The translations under genes were made by a program, and so were the position numbers. 34,704 nucleotides of DNA from a bacterium. GTDB taxonomy: Bacteria; Armatimonadota; Chthonomonadetes; Chthonomonadales; CAJBBX01. Shown here in pieces: positions 16,640 through 24,060 of this stretch. A model generated the notes under the pieces. The model was not told the DNA's origin, searched no databases, and saw nothing but the letters and a program-made list of their open reading frames with translations. Position 1 is the first letter of the stretch, and each line of letters opens with the position of its first letter. The DNA lies in the NCBI GenBank assembly GCA_009885735.1, contig VFKD01000707.1, positions 1 to 34,704 on the forward strand. The letters run 5' to 3'.

Positions 16640-16687
16640 AAGCGCGCCCCACCATGCTCAGATTCAGGAGCATGGTAGGGTGCGCTT
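16640..16687. repeat. Imperfect 20-bp palindrome (REP-like or terminator hairpin)
   Basis: The arms 16640-16659 and 16668-16687 pair at 18 of 20 positions around an 8-nt loop. It lies 45 bp after the radical SAM stop. There is no U-run, so it may be a REP-like element or a stem that protects or ends the sigma-54 transcript. Confidence 0.7.
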
Positions 16688-16790
16688 CGCACTCCCATTT
16701 CCGCGTCCTCTGAGCGTAACCCAGAACACCTGATTCCGCTCACCCCGTGTGCGCACCCGTTCATCCTGAGCGCTTGACAGTCTCTCCGTC

Positions 16791-16858
16791 GAGCAGTCGA
16801 AGGACCGTACCCTGGCAGAGTCGAAGGACCTCACCGACGAGCAGTCGAAGGGCCGTGA
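16791..16858. repeat. Three 24-bp imperfect tandem repeats
   Basis: The heptamer TCGAAGG recurs at 16797, 16821 and 16845, exactly 24 bp apart. Units one and three share GAGCAGTCGAAGG; unit two is diverged (CAGAGTCGAAGG). The array sits just upstream of the fdhD promoter. The text CATCCTGAGC before it and GTCGAAGGA in it resemble a dispersed intergenic repeat type seen in other bacteria. Together with the palindrome it fills the 312-bp spacer 16596-16907. Confidence 0.7.
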
Positions 16859-16871
16859 TCAATCAGCTCGG

Positions 16872-16901
16872 TTGACGCTGCCAGATTCGCGAACCTATAA
16901 T
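16872..16901 (+). promoter_or_regulatory. Sigma-70 promoter of fdhD, apparently leaderless
   Basis: The -35 TTGACG (16872-16877) and -10 TATAAT (16896-16901) are separated by 18 bp. The expected start, about seven bases past the -10, falls on the ATG at 16908. So the mRNA would begin with the start codon. The TTG within the -35 box could be misread as the gene start. Confidence 0.75.
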
Positions 16902-16907
16902 AGGTGT

Positions 16908-17732
16908 ATGCTTCCTCCTCAGCCGGAGAGCCGTATTGAGCTAGCCGCGCGGCGGTTCGACCATGGACGTTGGTATGAGTCGGTCCAGGATGTCGTGGTG
17001 GAAGAGCCGCTCGAAGTGCGCATAGATGGCGAGCCGTTCGCGGTCACCATCCGCACGCCTGGACACGACTCCTACCTCGCCGCGGGCCTCGCATTTGCCG
17101 AGGGTGCTGTGGGCGAACCTGCCGACATCCTCGACGTCACGCGCTGTGCCCACCCAAGTTGGCCCGATGCGCTGAACGTGGCGGACGTAATTACTTCGCG
17201 CGGCGCCGCAGCGCGTGTGGTCCCGCAGACCACCCGTCGATTTGCAAACAGCGGGTGCGGAGCCTGCGGCAAGCTCATGATTGACGATATCGTCACGTGC
17301 GTCGGGCGAGTGGCTCCCCTTACACCTGTGTCTGCGGAATGGATTGTCAGCTTGCCTCAAGCCATGCGCACCTCGCAGAGGGTATTCGAACGAACGGGAG
17401 GACTGCATGCAGCCGCGCTGTTTGAGCCTATGGGAAGTGCGATAGCGGTCTTCGAGGACATTGGCCGTCACAACGCGGTGGATAAGCTCGTTGGCTGGGC
17501 GATGCTGGAGCAGAAATGGCCCATTCGGGGCAAGGTGATGATGGTGAGCGGCCGCGCTGGGTTTGAGATTCTCCAGAAGGCCGCTGCCGCCGGTATCTCC
17601 TGCGTCTGCTCGGTCTCCGCTCCGTCCAGCCTCTCTTGCAGCCTCGCTCAGGAGGCCGGCATCACGCTCATCGGCTTCCTTCGCGGCGACACATTCAACG
17701 TCTATTCGCACCCCGAGGGGATTATCGAATGA
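16908..17732 (+). CDS. fdhD: Formate dehydrogenase accessory sulfurtransferase FdhD
   Basis: A 274-residue FdhD protein. FdhD passes sulfur from a cysteine desulfurase to the molybdenum cofactor of formate dehydrogenase. The family cysteine motif CGAC is at 117-120 (SGCGACGKL). Other hallmarks are EEPLEVRIDG, FEDIGRHNAVDKLVG (about 185-199) and SGRAGFEILQKAAAAGIS near the C-terminus. ATG 16908 is chosen because the TATAAT box sits just upstream. No formate dehydrogenase gene is in the window. Its last codons overlap the start of the phenylalanine hydroxylase gene (ATGA), so the two are translationally coupled. Confidence 0.95.
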   Translation: MLPPQPESRIELAARRFDHGRWYESVQDVVVEEPLEVRIDGEPFAVTIRTPGHDSYLAAGLAFAEGAVGEPADILDVTRCAHPSWPDALNVADVITSRGAAARVVPQTTRRFANSGCGACGKLMIDDIVTCVGRVAPLTPVSAEWIVSLPQAMRTSQRVFERTGGLHAAALFEPMGSAIAVFEDIGRHNAVDKLVGWAMLEQKWPIRGKVMMVSGRAGFEILQKAAAAGISCVCSVSAPSSLSCSLAQEAGITLIGFLRGDTFNVYSHPEGIIE

Positions 17733-18646
17733 CTTCATCCATGATGGGCCTCACCACAAACCATGCTTTATTCATCGAAAACGCACAGAAGTCCGGCGAG
17801 CTCTACATCACTCAGCCGTACGAGCTCTATTCCGACGAGAATCACGAGGCATGGCGCAGGCTCTACTCGCGCATGATGGGGAGCTGGGAGCAGTATGCAA
17901 ATCCACGCTTCCAGCAGGGAATCTCGAGTTTGTGCTTGAGCCCGGATAGGGTGCCGCGGCTAAGCGAGGTGAACCAGTTCCTGAGCCCTCTCACGGGTTT
18001 CCAGGCGAAACCGGTGAGCGGCTACGTCCCCGCGTTCCTTTTCTTCGACTGCCTGCGCAACCGCGAATTTCCCACCACCATTACGATTCGCCCTCTCGAT
18101 TCGCTCGACTACCTTCCGGAGCCGGACATCTTCCACGACATCGCTGGGCACGTACCGATGCATACCGATCTGGCCTTCGCAGATGCCTTGGCCCGCTTTG
18201 GAGACTGCGCGCATACAGCGGCTGACATCGTCGCGTCGATCACCGATGAGCACGAGAAGGTCCGAAGGGTGGTGAGCATCTTTAAGGCGCTCGCGAGGTT
18301 CTTTTGGTTCACGGTTGAGTTCGGCCTAATGCGAGGACCAGGAAGCAGCCTCAAAGCGTATGGCAGTGGGCTCCTCAGCTCATACGGCGAGCTGGCGCAC
18401 TGCATCGAGTCGCGAGAAGTTCAGCGCTTCCCGGTGCAGCTAGAGTGGATTGTTAACCAGTATTTCGAGATCGACCATTATCAGCCGCTGCTCTTCGTGG
18501 TGGACTCATTCGAGCACCTATTCGAGATGGTAGGAACTCTGGAGAAGTGGATGCTGGACGGAAAGCTGGACAATGTGGCACCAGGCGAGCCGCAGATGAG
18601 CGAACAGGATGTGGCGAGCTTCCTACATGCGTCGGAAGCGCGGTAG
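17729..18646 (+). CDS. phhA: Phenylalanine 4-monooxygenase (aromatic amino acid hydroxylase)
   Basis: A 305-residue catalytic-domain-only hydroxylase. The iron ligands are His136 and His141 (HDIAGHVP) and Glu197 (TVEFGL). It makes tyrosine from phenylalanine with O2 and a pterin cofactor. Near the N-terminus ENHEAWRRLYSR fits the family. There is no ACT regulatory domain, as is usual for bacterial enzymes. ATG 17729 overlaps the fdhD stop; the frame is open further upstream inside fdhD but without family similarity. The next gene starts immediately after its stop. No pterin recycling gene (phhB) is seen nearby. Confidence 0.93.
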   Translation: MTSSMMGLTTNHALFIENAQKSGELYITQPYELYSDENHEAWRRLYSRMMGSWEQYANPRFQQGISSLCLSPDRVPRLSEVNQFLSPLTGFQAKPVSGYVPAFLFFDCLRNREFPTTITIRPLDSLDYLPEPDIFHDIAGHVPMHTDLAFADALARFGDCAHTAADIVASITDEHEKVRRVVSIFKALARFFWFTVEFGLMRGPGSSLKAYGSGLLSSYGELAHCIESREVQRFPVQLEWIVNQYFEIDHYQPLLFVVDSFEHLFEMVGTLEKWMLDGKLDNVAPGEPQMSEQDVASFLHASEAR

Positions 18647-19741
18647 TTGACGCGCATTGCGGTCATCCCGGGTCCAGGCAGGCCGGTGGAGATTCGCACA
18701 GCGCAAACACCTGCGGTCGAGCCGGGTGGAGTTCTCCTCGAAACCATCGCCGCCGAGGTCTGCGGCACCGATGTACATCTCCGCCACGGCCGGCTGGCCG
18801 GCGTGCCGTACCCTCTCACTCCGGGGCATGTCTCGATTGGCCGCGCTATCGAGGTTGGCGGCGAGGTTCTAGATGTCGCGAAGAGGCCGATCCGGGTCGG
18901 CCAGGTCGTCACCTTCCTGGATGTCCACGAGACCTGCCACCGCTGCATCTACTGCACAGTGCTGAAAGCCACCACACGCTGCCCGGAGCGCAAGGTGTAT
19001 GGGATCACCTACGGCACGGCAGATGGCCTGCTGGGCGGTTGGAGCGAGCACATCTACCTGAAGCCCGGCGTGCTCATTCTGCCGCTCGCTGAAGGCGTGA
19101 CCGCTGAACAATGGATCGGCGGAGGGTGTGGATTGCCGACTGCGGTCCATGCAGTCGAGCTTGCCAGAATTCAGCTTACCGATCGGGTGTTGATTCAGGG
19201 CAGCGGTCCGGTCGGTCTCAGCGCGTGCGCGCTTGCACGCTTGAGTGGCGCAGGTTGGGTGGGAGTGATTGGCTCACCAGAGCTTCGTTTGGACGCTGCG
19301 CGCAAGTTCGGCGCGGACCTTACCCTCGACGTGATACAGACCACGCGCGAGGAGCGTTTGGCGGCCATACGAGAGGCGACCGGCGGCCTTGGAGTGGACG
19401 TGGTTATCGAGGCGACGGGAAATCCCAGGGCAGTTCCAGAGGGGTGCGAGCTAGTCCGAGACGCGGGACGCTATGTGATAGTGGGGCAGTACACCGACCA
19501 CGGTGGAGTCGAGCTGAACCCTCACCTGCACATCAACCGCAAGCACATCGAGATTCGCGGCTGCTGGGGATCGGACTTCAGTCATGTATGGCGCGCAATG
19601 GAGGTGCTGCGGAGGTTCGGCGGGCAGGTGGACTGGACATCGCTCATCACGCGGCGCTTCCGGCTGGACGAGTGCGAGCAGGCGCTTCAGGACGTGGAGT
19701 CTCAGCGTGTCATCAAGGCGGTTATTCTGCCGAATGGGTAG
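18647..19741 (+). CDS. Zinc-dependent (MDR) alcohol/polyol dehydrogenase
   Basis: A 364-residue medium-chain dehydrogenase. The catalytic zinc ligands Cys39 (VCGTD) and His61 (PGH) are present. The usual Glu after this His is Val62 (GHV instead of GHE). Structural zinc cysteines are at 97, 100, 103 and 112, with eight residues in the last gap rather than the common seven. The NAD(H) site is QGSGPVGLSA (about 185-194). It oxidises an alcohol; the substrate is unknown. A TTG start directly follows the hydroxylase stop, with GGAAG at good spacing. A decayed copy of this gene's 3' end lies at 20450-20638, beyond the Uma2 gene. Confidence 0.9.
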   Translation: MTRIAVIPGPGRPVEIRTAQTPAVEPGGVLLETIAAEVCGTDVHLRHGRLAGVPYPLTPGHVSIGRAIEVGGEVLDVAKRPIRVGQVVTFLDVHETCHRCIYCTVLKATTRCPERKVYGITYGTADGLLGGWSEHIYLKPGVLILPLAEGVTAEQWIGGGCGLPTAVHAVELARIQLTDRVLIQGSGPVGLSACALARLSGAGWVGVIGSPELRLDAARKFGADLTLDVIQTTREERLAAIREATGGLGVDVVIEATGNPRAVPEGCELVRDAGRYVIVGQYTDHGGVELNPHLHINRKHIEIRGCWGSDFSHVWRAMEVLRRFGGQVDWTSLITRRFRLDECEQALQDVESQRVIKAVILPNG

Positions 19742-19767
19742 ACAGACTCTTCATGTCTTGGGCGATG

Positions 19768-19773
19768 TATAAT
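19768..19773 (+). promoter_or_regulatory. -10 box of the Uma2 gene
   Basis: TATAAT followed by AGGTGTAT, a 14-bp string identical to that at the fdhD promoter (16896-16909). I see no good -35 box. It gives a leader of about 25 nt before ATG 19805, which has an AGAGGTG site. Confidence 0.5.
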
Positions 19774-19804
19774 AGGTGTATCGCAGACTCTCGGTTAGAG
19801 GTGT

Positions 19805-20446
19805 ATGATGAGCGCATTGACGCCAGTTCGCATGGATGAAGCGGTCGATACCGGCTGCGAACGCAAACTCTGGACAGTAGATGAGTATCACTCGTTTGCC
19901 GGACTCGGTCTACTCAATACCGAGGATCGGATTGAGCTGATTCGAGGGGAGTTGATACACAAGATGACCCAGGGCAGCGCCCACGCGATATCAATGCGTC
20001 GGATTAGTCGAGCGCTTCAACGGGCGATGGGCGAGCGTTATGAGGTTCAATCCCAACTTCCAATTACGCTTGCACCTCACAGCGAGCCGGAACCGGACTT
20101 TGCGGTTCTACGCACGCTTGAGGGTGACTACGAGGGACGCCACCCCGGTCCCGCCGATGTGCTCCTTGTGGTCGAGGTCTCGGACACAACTATCGTGACG
20201 GACAGCACGAGCAAGGCCGCGCTCTACGCCGAGTTCGACATTCCGGAATACTGGAACCTGAACCTGAGGGACCGAATGCTCGCCGTCTGCCGGGAGCCCG
20301 TCCCCATGCCGTCGTCTCAGTATGGGTTTGGGTACCGGTCGATTACATTGGTTCGCGAAACGGAGACTGTCTCGCCGCTCTTTGAGGCTGGGCTTGGGAT
20401 TTTGGTAGGGGAGATGCTTCCTCGAAGTAAACCCATAGAGGGGTAG
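19805..20446 (+). CDS. Uma2-family (DUF820) putative nuclease
   Basis: A 213-residue protein of the Uma2 family, which has a PD-(D/E)XK nuclease fold of unknown role and is often present in many copies. Family marks are ELIRGELI (44-51), EPDFAV (96-101, acidic residues 96 and 98), LLVVEVSDTT (120-129, Glu124), a Lys near 136 and ALYAEFDIPEYW. The protein ends in LFEAGLGILVGEMLPR. It sits alone between the alcohol dehydrogenase gene and a decayed duplicate of that gene's end, which suggests it arrived with a local rearrangement. Confidence 0.85.
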   Translation: MMSALTPVRMDEAVDTGCERKLWTVDEYHSFAGLGLLNTEDRIELIRGELIHKMTQGSAHAISMRRISRALQRAMGERYEVQSQLPITLAPHSEPEPDFAVLRTLEGDYEGRHPGPADVLLVVEVSDTTIVTDSTSKAALYAEFDIPEYWNLNLRDRMLAVCREPVPMPSSQYGFGYRSITLVRETETVSPLFEAGLGILVGEMLPRSKPIEG

Positions 20447-20449
20447 GAA

Positions 20450-20638
20450 GCACGTTGCTCTAGTGAATTCGCGAACAGCCACGCGCTGCGTGCGGCAGAG
20501 GTGTTGCTCAGGTTCTGTGGACAGATGCCATAGGTGTCGCCCACTTCGCGACGAAACAGCCTCGACTAATCCGAGCAGGATCCGAATGGCGCAGACGCTC
20601 AGCAATTGATTAACGCGGTGATTATGCCGAACGGGTAA
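20450..20638 (+). pseudogene. Decayed 3' fragment of a second zinc alcohol dehydrogenase
   Basis: The segment 20498-20638 aligns without any indel, codon for codon over 46 codons and the stop, with the end of the intact dehydrogenase at 19601-19741. Examples are EVLLRFCGQM against EVLRRFGGQV and LINAVIMPNG against VIKAVILPNG. Two in-frame stops occur, where the intact gene has Trp (WTSL) and Glu (DECEQ). Similarity fades toward 20450, three bases after the Uma2 stop (SH-x2-RA-x-E still matches). Only about 60 C-terminal codons remain. Confidence 0.8.
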
Positions 20639-20806
20639 GGATGAAAGAGGTCGAACGGTGGTCAGGGAGACGCATGAAGGATAGCTTGCCCGACTGCGCG
20701 AACCAATCATAGGACCGGCGCATCGCCGGCAACTTCGAAGCCCACGTGTACGACTACGATACCTCCAGTCAATCGGGCCAACACGGCGTTCAGCGAGATC
20801 AACAGC

Positions 20807-21211
20807 ATGCAACTCAGTCTGCGGCCGTGCCCGGCCTGTGGCCACAGTGTGAGCACAAGCGCCTTTGCGTGTCCGAGCTGTGGGCATCCACTCAGAGAAG
20901 TGCCGACAGCAGTATCAGAGCAGATTCTGATGGATGTTGGCGCGAGCATGCTGCGAGGTATTGAGCCCGTCGGCGGGCGCTTGAAGGTCACAAACAGAAG
21001 GGTAATATTCGAAGGTAGCGGATTGGGTCTGTTTAGCTATTCTCTTGACATACCGTTCGACAATATCCGTGGAGTAGCACCTTACAACTCAATGGGTATA
21101 TTCCCCAATGGCCTCCGGATAGACCTCATATCCGGAGTTGAGTACGGCTTCCGAGTGTGGAAGCGAGACGAACTCATCAGAACTATCCGTGCATATCTGA
21201 CGAATGCATGA
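20807..21211 (+). CDS. Zinc-ribbon plus GRAM/PH-like domain protein
   Basis: A 134-residue protein. A CxxC-x10-CxxC zinc ribbon (Cys8, 11, 22, 25; RPCPACGHS, ACPSCGHPL) is followed by a beta-rich domain. GGRLKVTNRRVIFEG and LDIPFDNIRGVAPY recall GRAM/bacterial PH-like domains, which bind lipids or proteins. The function is unknown. Only a weak ribosome site (GCGAG) precedes ATG 20807. The 168-bp stretch before it holds a 6-bp perfect hairpin (20715-20729) and nothing else I can name. It is convergent with the 815-residue nuclease-like gene, 20 bp away. Confidence 0.7.
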   Translation: MQLSLRPCPACGHSVSTSAFACPSCGHPLREVPTAVSEQILMDVGASMLRGIEPVGGRLKVTNRRVIFEGSGLGLFSYSLDIPFDNIRGVAPYNSMGIFPNGLRIDLISGVEYGFRVWKRDELIRTIRAYLTNA

Positions 21212-21231
21212 CGAATCGGCGAACCACATGC

Positions 21232-23679
21232 CTAAAGCGCCATGAGATCAGAGCGTGTCAGGAACTGAACGCGGTCGCCGAGTACGTTCGTGGCATTCGT
21301 CCGCGTTACATCGCTCCAGCCATCTGCATAGGTCGCAAGGATGATCCCTTTCGCTCGTGTGGCTTCCATCAACGTCTCTAGCAACTTCAGCCGCTTCACC
21401 ACCATTGAGGTTGTGTCGTCAAGGTCTCCTGTGAGTTTTGCCTCTCCAAGGAACACTTCGCCATCGACTGAGCATACGATGTCGATCTCCGCCTTCTTAC
21501 CGTCATTAGCGTTGACCGGCTCAAGGTCTGTCTCGTGAAGGTACATGAAGCCGCGACGTCCTCGCGCCTTGAGGGCTGCTAGGGCCAGGACCGATACGTG
21601 ACCGTTCGACCTAGCGAATTGGTAGACGACCTCGTCGAGCTTATAGAACCAAGAGGGCTCGTCCGGCATCCTCCAGTGTCGGCAAACCATCGTCTGCATG
21701 CGTCGACACCGAGAGCAGGTGAATTGCATTGCTACTGCACCCAGAGGGTAGAAATCCAATTGTCGACATGCGTCGCACTTGAGGAGCAATCCTCGATGAA
21801 CCAAGCCTCGGGCTATCCAATCGTCTAGCATCTGGCGGGCAAGAGCATCTGCAGCGATCGGCGCATCGTCAGTGCTATGCGAACTCTCTGTCTCGGTCTG
21901 GCTGCTCGTGTTAGGTTCAATGACCTTGTTACTGTCTGCTGATGGCAGATACGCTGACGCAAAGGCACCAAACCTCAGAAACCAGCGATCGGAAGTACAG
22001 CAACGATCTCGAAAGGAATTGCGATCTGGGATCGGTTTGGTGTACGCTTCAAGGACGGCTTGTGAGGCAGGACGACGAAGAAACGTGGTCAGTTCGTCGA
22101 GCGAACCAAGCTTGTGCTCGATTTCGGCCGCATAGTTGCCCTTGTCAGACCTGTTCACCGTGTAGCCCGCGCGGTGAAACAGGCGGCTGAACACGTCGTC
22201 TGCTGACATTACTGACAGTCTTGGACGAACGAGTACGTCGTCAATGTCACCACCGAAGTATGCGAAATTCGGACACAGATAGGAGAAGCCATAGTCTGAC
22301 GCTCTCGCGAGCCCGTTGTCATAATTGGCATAGTCAATCGCGTCGGGACCGAGATTGAGATTGGATGGTGGTGTGTACGCCTCTATTGCAACGTCCGTTA
22401 TCCAGTTTACACTTTCGGGTGGAACGCTCGTCAGATGCTTGGGCTTTGGCGTCGGGATGAAGCTGACGCTCTTGCCGTCAACGAACTGATCTCGATACCT
22501 GCCACTTGTGTTTCCGATCTCATACAGTCGTTGTCGCCAGAGGCGAAATGACACATCAAACGGCTGTGTTACAACCCCGGTTCGTGCCGATGATGCGAAC
22601 TGGCTGGACTGCAGAATCGTCAGGAGTTCGTTCTCTGACAGGCTAGTTGACGTTAGCGTAATCTCCGATCCATTCCGTGTGGCGCCGCGCATCAATTGGC
22701 TGCACACATGCAATGCCGGACGATCAAAGTGTTCAAGAGCCCTTTCTGGGCTGCTCTCACATCTGGCCACCAAAGGGTCTGCGTGAGGTATCCAGGCTGC
22801 GCTCCCATACAATCGTTGGAGGTCGTAGTATAGGCAGAAATCCTCGATGGTGTTGCCGGCAACGATCCACAGTGGCCTTGGCAGCGCGCCGGCCTCGATG
22901 CTTCGGAAGAACGCACAGCTTGCAATGGAAGCAGGACTCATGACTGGCGGCTCAAGACAATGCTGCGCAAGTGTTTCCGACTGCTCTGGTGTTTGATGTG
23001 ACCAATTCACGCGATGCTGACCCTCAGGGGTCAAGACGGTTGGGCGGAGCCGGCCAAGAATGCCGTGGACCATGAGCCTGTGAACCAAGGGGCCATCAAA
23101 GTCGAAGTCACGGGCTCCAACAGTATCCTTCAAATGAGGAAGAAGATGCTCAATGTGTGTTAGCGGATACCGTTCGTGGTTAGATCGGCACGTTATGGCC
23201 GAAATAGAGTGGCCGTCGGGATCGCGAAACGCATTGAGCCGTTCATAGAGCGCCAGCACTAGTACTTCGCCTGGCTGAAATGACGACCAGCGAGAGCTTT
23301 GAATTTGCTCCTTAATGGCGCGCTGATTGGCCTCGCCAGTTGCAACAGGGTACCTGTCGCACCAGGATTTCCACTCTCGCCCCAGGCACTCGGTGAACCG
23401 TGCCGGATCCGAAATCTCAATGTCTCTACCGGTCTTATAGTAGTAGCGAACATAGTCTGGGTCATAGAGCTCCAAGGCATCCCAGAACATCGGGTTGATG
23501 GTCTGACCGTCTGTCGGTACTAAGATGAAATACCATCCGCCCCAAATCGCGCTTGACCACTCGGTAATGCGAAGGCACGTCTGCATCCAGTCAGTGTCGT
23601 TGATGTCCACGAGAATGGCGCAACGGGCCGGTCGTAGGGCGGTCTGAATAGTTCGAGCGTCGTAGGTTGGTTGTGTCAT
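21232..23679 (-). CDS. Large protein with zinc ribbon and C-terminal PD-(D/E)XK nuclease-like domain
   Basis: An 815-residue protein I do not recognise as a named family. Its C-terminal part has a nuclease-like signature: Asp733 (KAEIDIVCSVDG), then Glu746-x-Lys748 (FLGEAKLTG), as in Mrr-like and other restriction-type enzymes. Before it is a zinc ribbon CDAC (635-638) and CSRC (655-658). The N-terminal ~600 residues have no obvious motif; they start RPARCAILVDINDTDWMQTC and contain many aromatic residues. Codon choice is richer in A/T than in neighbouring housekeeping genes. ATG 23679 has an AAGG site. It lies among Uma2, antitoxin-like and AbiEii-like genes, so a stand-alone DNA-targeting defence protein is the natural guess; this is inference. 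Confidence 0.7.
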   Translation of the reverse strand: MTQPTYDARTIQTALRPARCAILVDINDTDWMQTCLRITEWSSAIWGGWYFILVPTDGQTINPMFWDALELYDPDYVRYYYKTGRDIEISDPARFTECLGREWKSWCDRYPVATGEANQRAIKEQIQSSRWSSFQPGEVLVLALYERLNAFRDPDGHSISAITCRSNHERYPLTHIEHLLPHLKDTVGARDFDFDGPLVHRLMVHGILGRLRPTVLTPEGQHRVNWSHQTPEQSETLAQHCLEPPVMSPASIASCAFFRSIEAGALPRPLWIVAGNTIEDFCLYYDLQRLYGSAAWIPHADPLVARCESSPERALEHFDRPALHVCSQLMRGATRNGSEITLTSTSLSENELLTILQSSQFASSARTGVVTQPFDVSFRLWRQRLYEIGNTSGRYRDQFVDGKSVSFIPTPKPKHLTSVPPESVNWITDVAIEAYTPPSNLNLGPDAIDYANYDNGLARASDYGFSYLCPNFAYFGGDIDDVLVRPRLSVMSADDVFSRLFHRAGYTVNRSDKGNYAAEIEHKLGSLDELTTFLRRPASQAVLEAYTKPIPDRNSFRDRCCTSDRWFLRFGAFASAYLPSADSNKVIEPNTSSQTETESSHSTDDAPIAADALARQMLDDWIARGLVHRGLLLKCDACRQLDFYPLGAVAMQFTCSRCRRMQTMVCRHWRMPDEPSWFYKLDEVVYQFARSNGHVSVLALAALKARGRRGFMYLHETDLEPVNANDGKKAEIDIVCSVDGEVFLGEAKLTGDLDDTTSMVVKRLKLLETLMEATRAKGIILATYADGWSDVTRTNATNVLGDRVQFLTRSDLMAL

Positions 23680-23728
23680 GTCTTACCTTGCCGCAGGAGG
23701 ACTTTCTTGGCGTTCCCACTCACAGGTG

Positions 23729-23818
23729 TCAGTCCTTGTGCCGCAGAGGAGGTTGGCAGCAAGCGTCACGCACCAGAGGACCAAGAAGGCTACCGTCCGT
23801 ATCGAGAACTAAAGTCAC
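23729..23818 (-). pseudogene. Possible truncated PIN-toxin remnant
   Basis: A 29-codon frame from GTG 23818 reads VTLVLDTDGSLLGPLVRD, resembling the first strand and catalytic Asp of PIN toxins, then stops. It lies 35 bp downstream of the second antitoxin-like gene, where a VapC toxin would be expected. The match is short and could be chance. Confidence 0.25.
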
Positions 23819-23853
23819 TCTGTGAACCAATCGGGCGAGTCTACAGCGTTCGG

Positions 23854-24036
23854 CTACGCCTTCCGGTATTCGGCACCGAGCCACATGGCCTCGTCGTAGA
23901 GCGGATCGTCCTTGAATGCGCCGACATGCTTTTGCCACCACGGCTCCGTTCCGTTTGCGTGCGCGGGCTCGTTCATGAGCCGCGCAACCTTCTTCTCGAG
24001 ATCAGTCAACCTCGCTTCAATCGTAGGTTCCGACAT
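23854..24036 (-). CDS. Antitoxin-like small protein (second of tandem pair)
   Basis: A 60-residue protein starting MSEPTIEARLTDLEKKVARL (coiled-coil heptads), then PWWQKHVGAFKDDPLYDEAM and LGAEYRK. It is a clear paralogue of the gene at 24061-24300 (shared PWWxK, FKDxP, DEAMxLGxEYR). Similar short proteins often precede PIN-domain toxins in other bacteria and act as antitoxins. GGAGGTGA lies four to five bases before ATG 24036. A TATAAT (24060-24065, minus) overlaps the upstream gene's stop codon and may give it its own promoter. No intact toxin follows. Confidence 0.65.
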   Translation of the reverse strand: MSEPTIEARLTDLEKKVARLMNEPAHANGTEPWWQKHVGAFKDDPLYDEAMWLGAEYRKA

Positions 24037-24060
24037 CAATCTCACCTCCACCTAATTGTA

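Noticed and set aside
16941-17738. A 265-codon minus-strand open frame opposite fdhD
   Set aside because: FdhD motifs on plus are unambiguous; the antisense frame is a shadow.
20108-20887. A 259-codon minus-strand frame spanning Uma2, the pseudogene and the next gene
   Set aside because: It crosses three unrelated plus-strand features and shows no domain.
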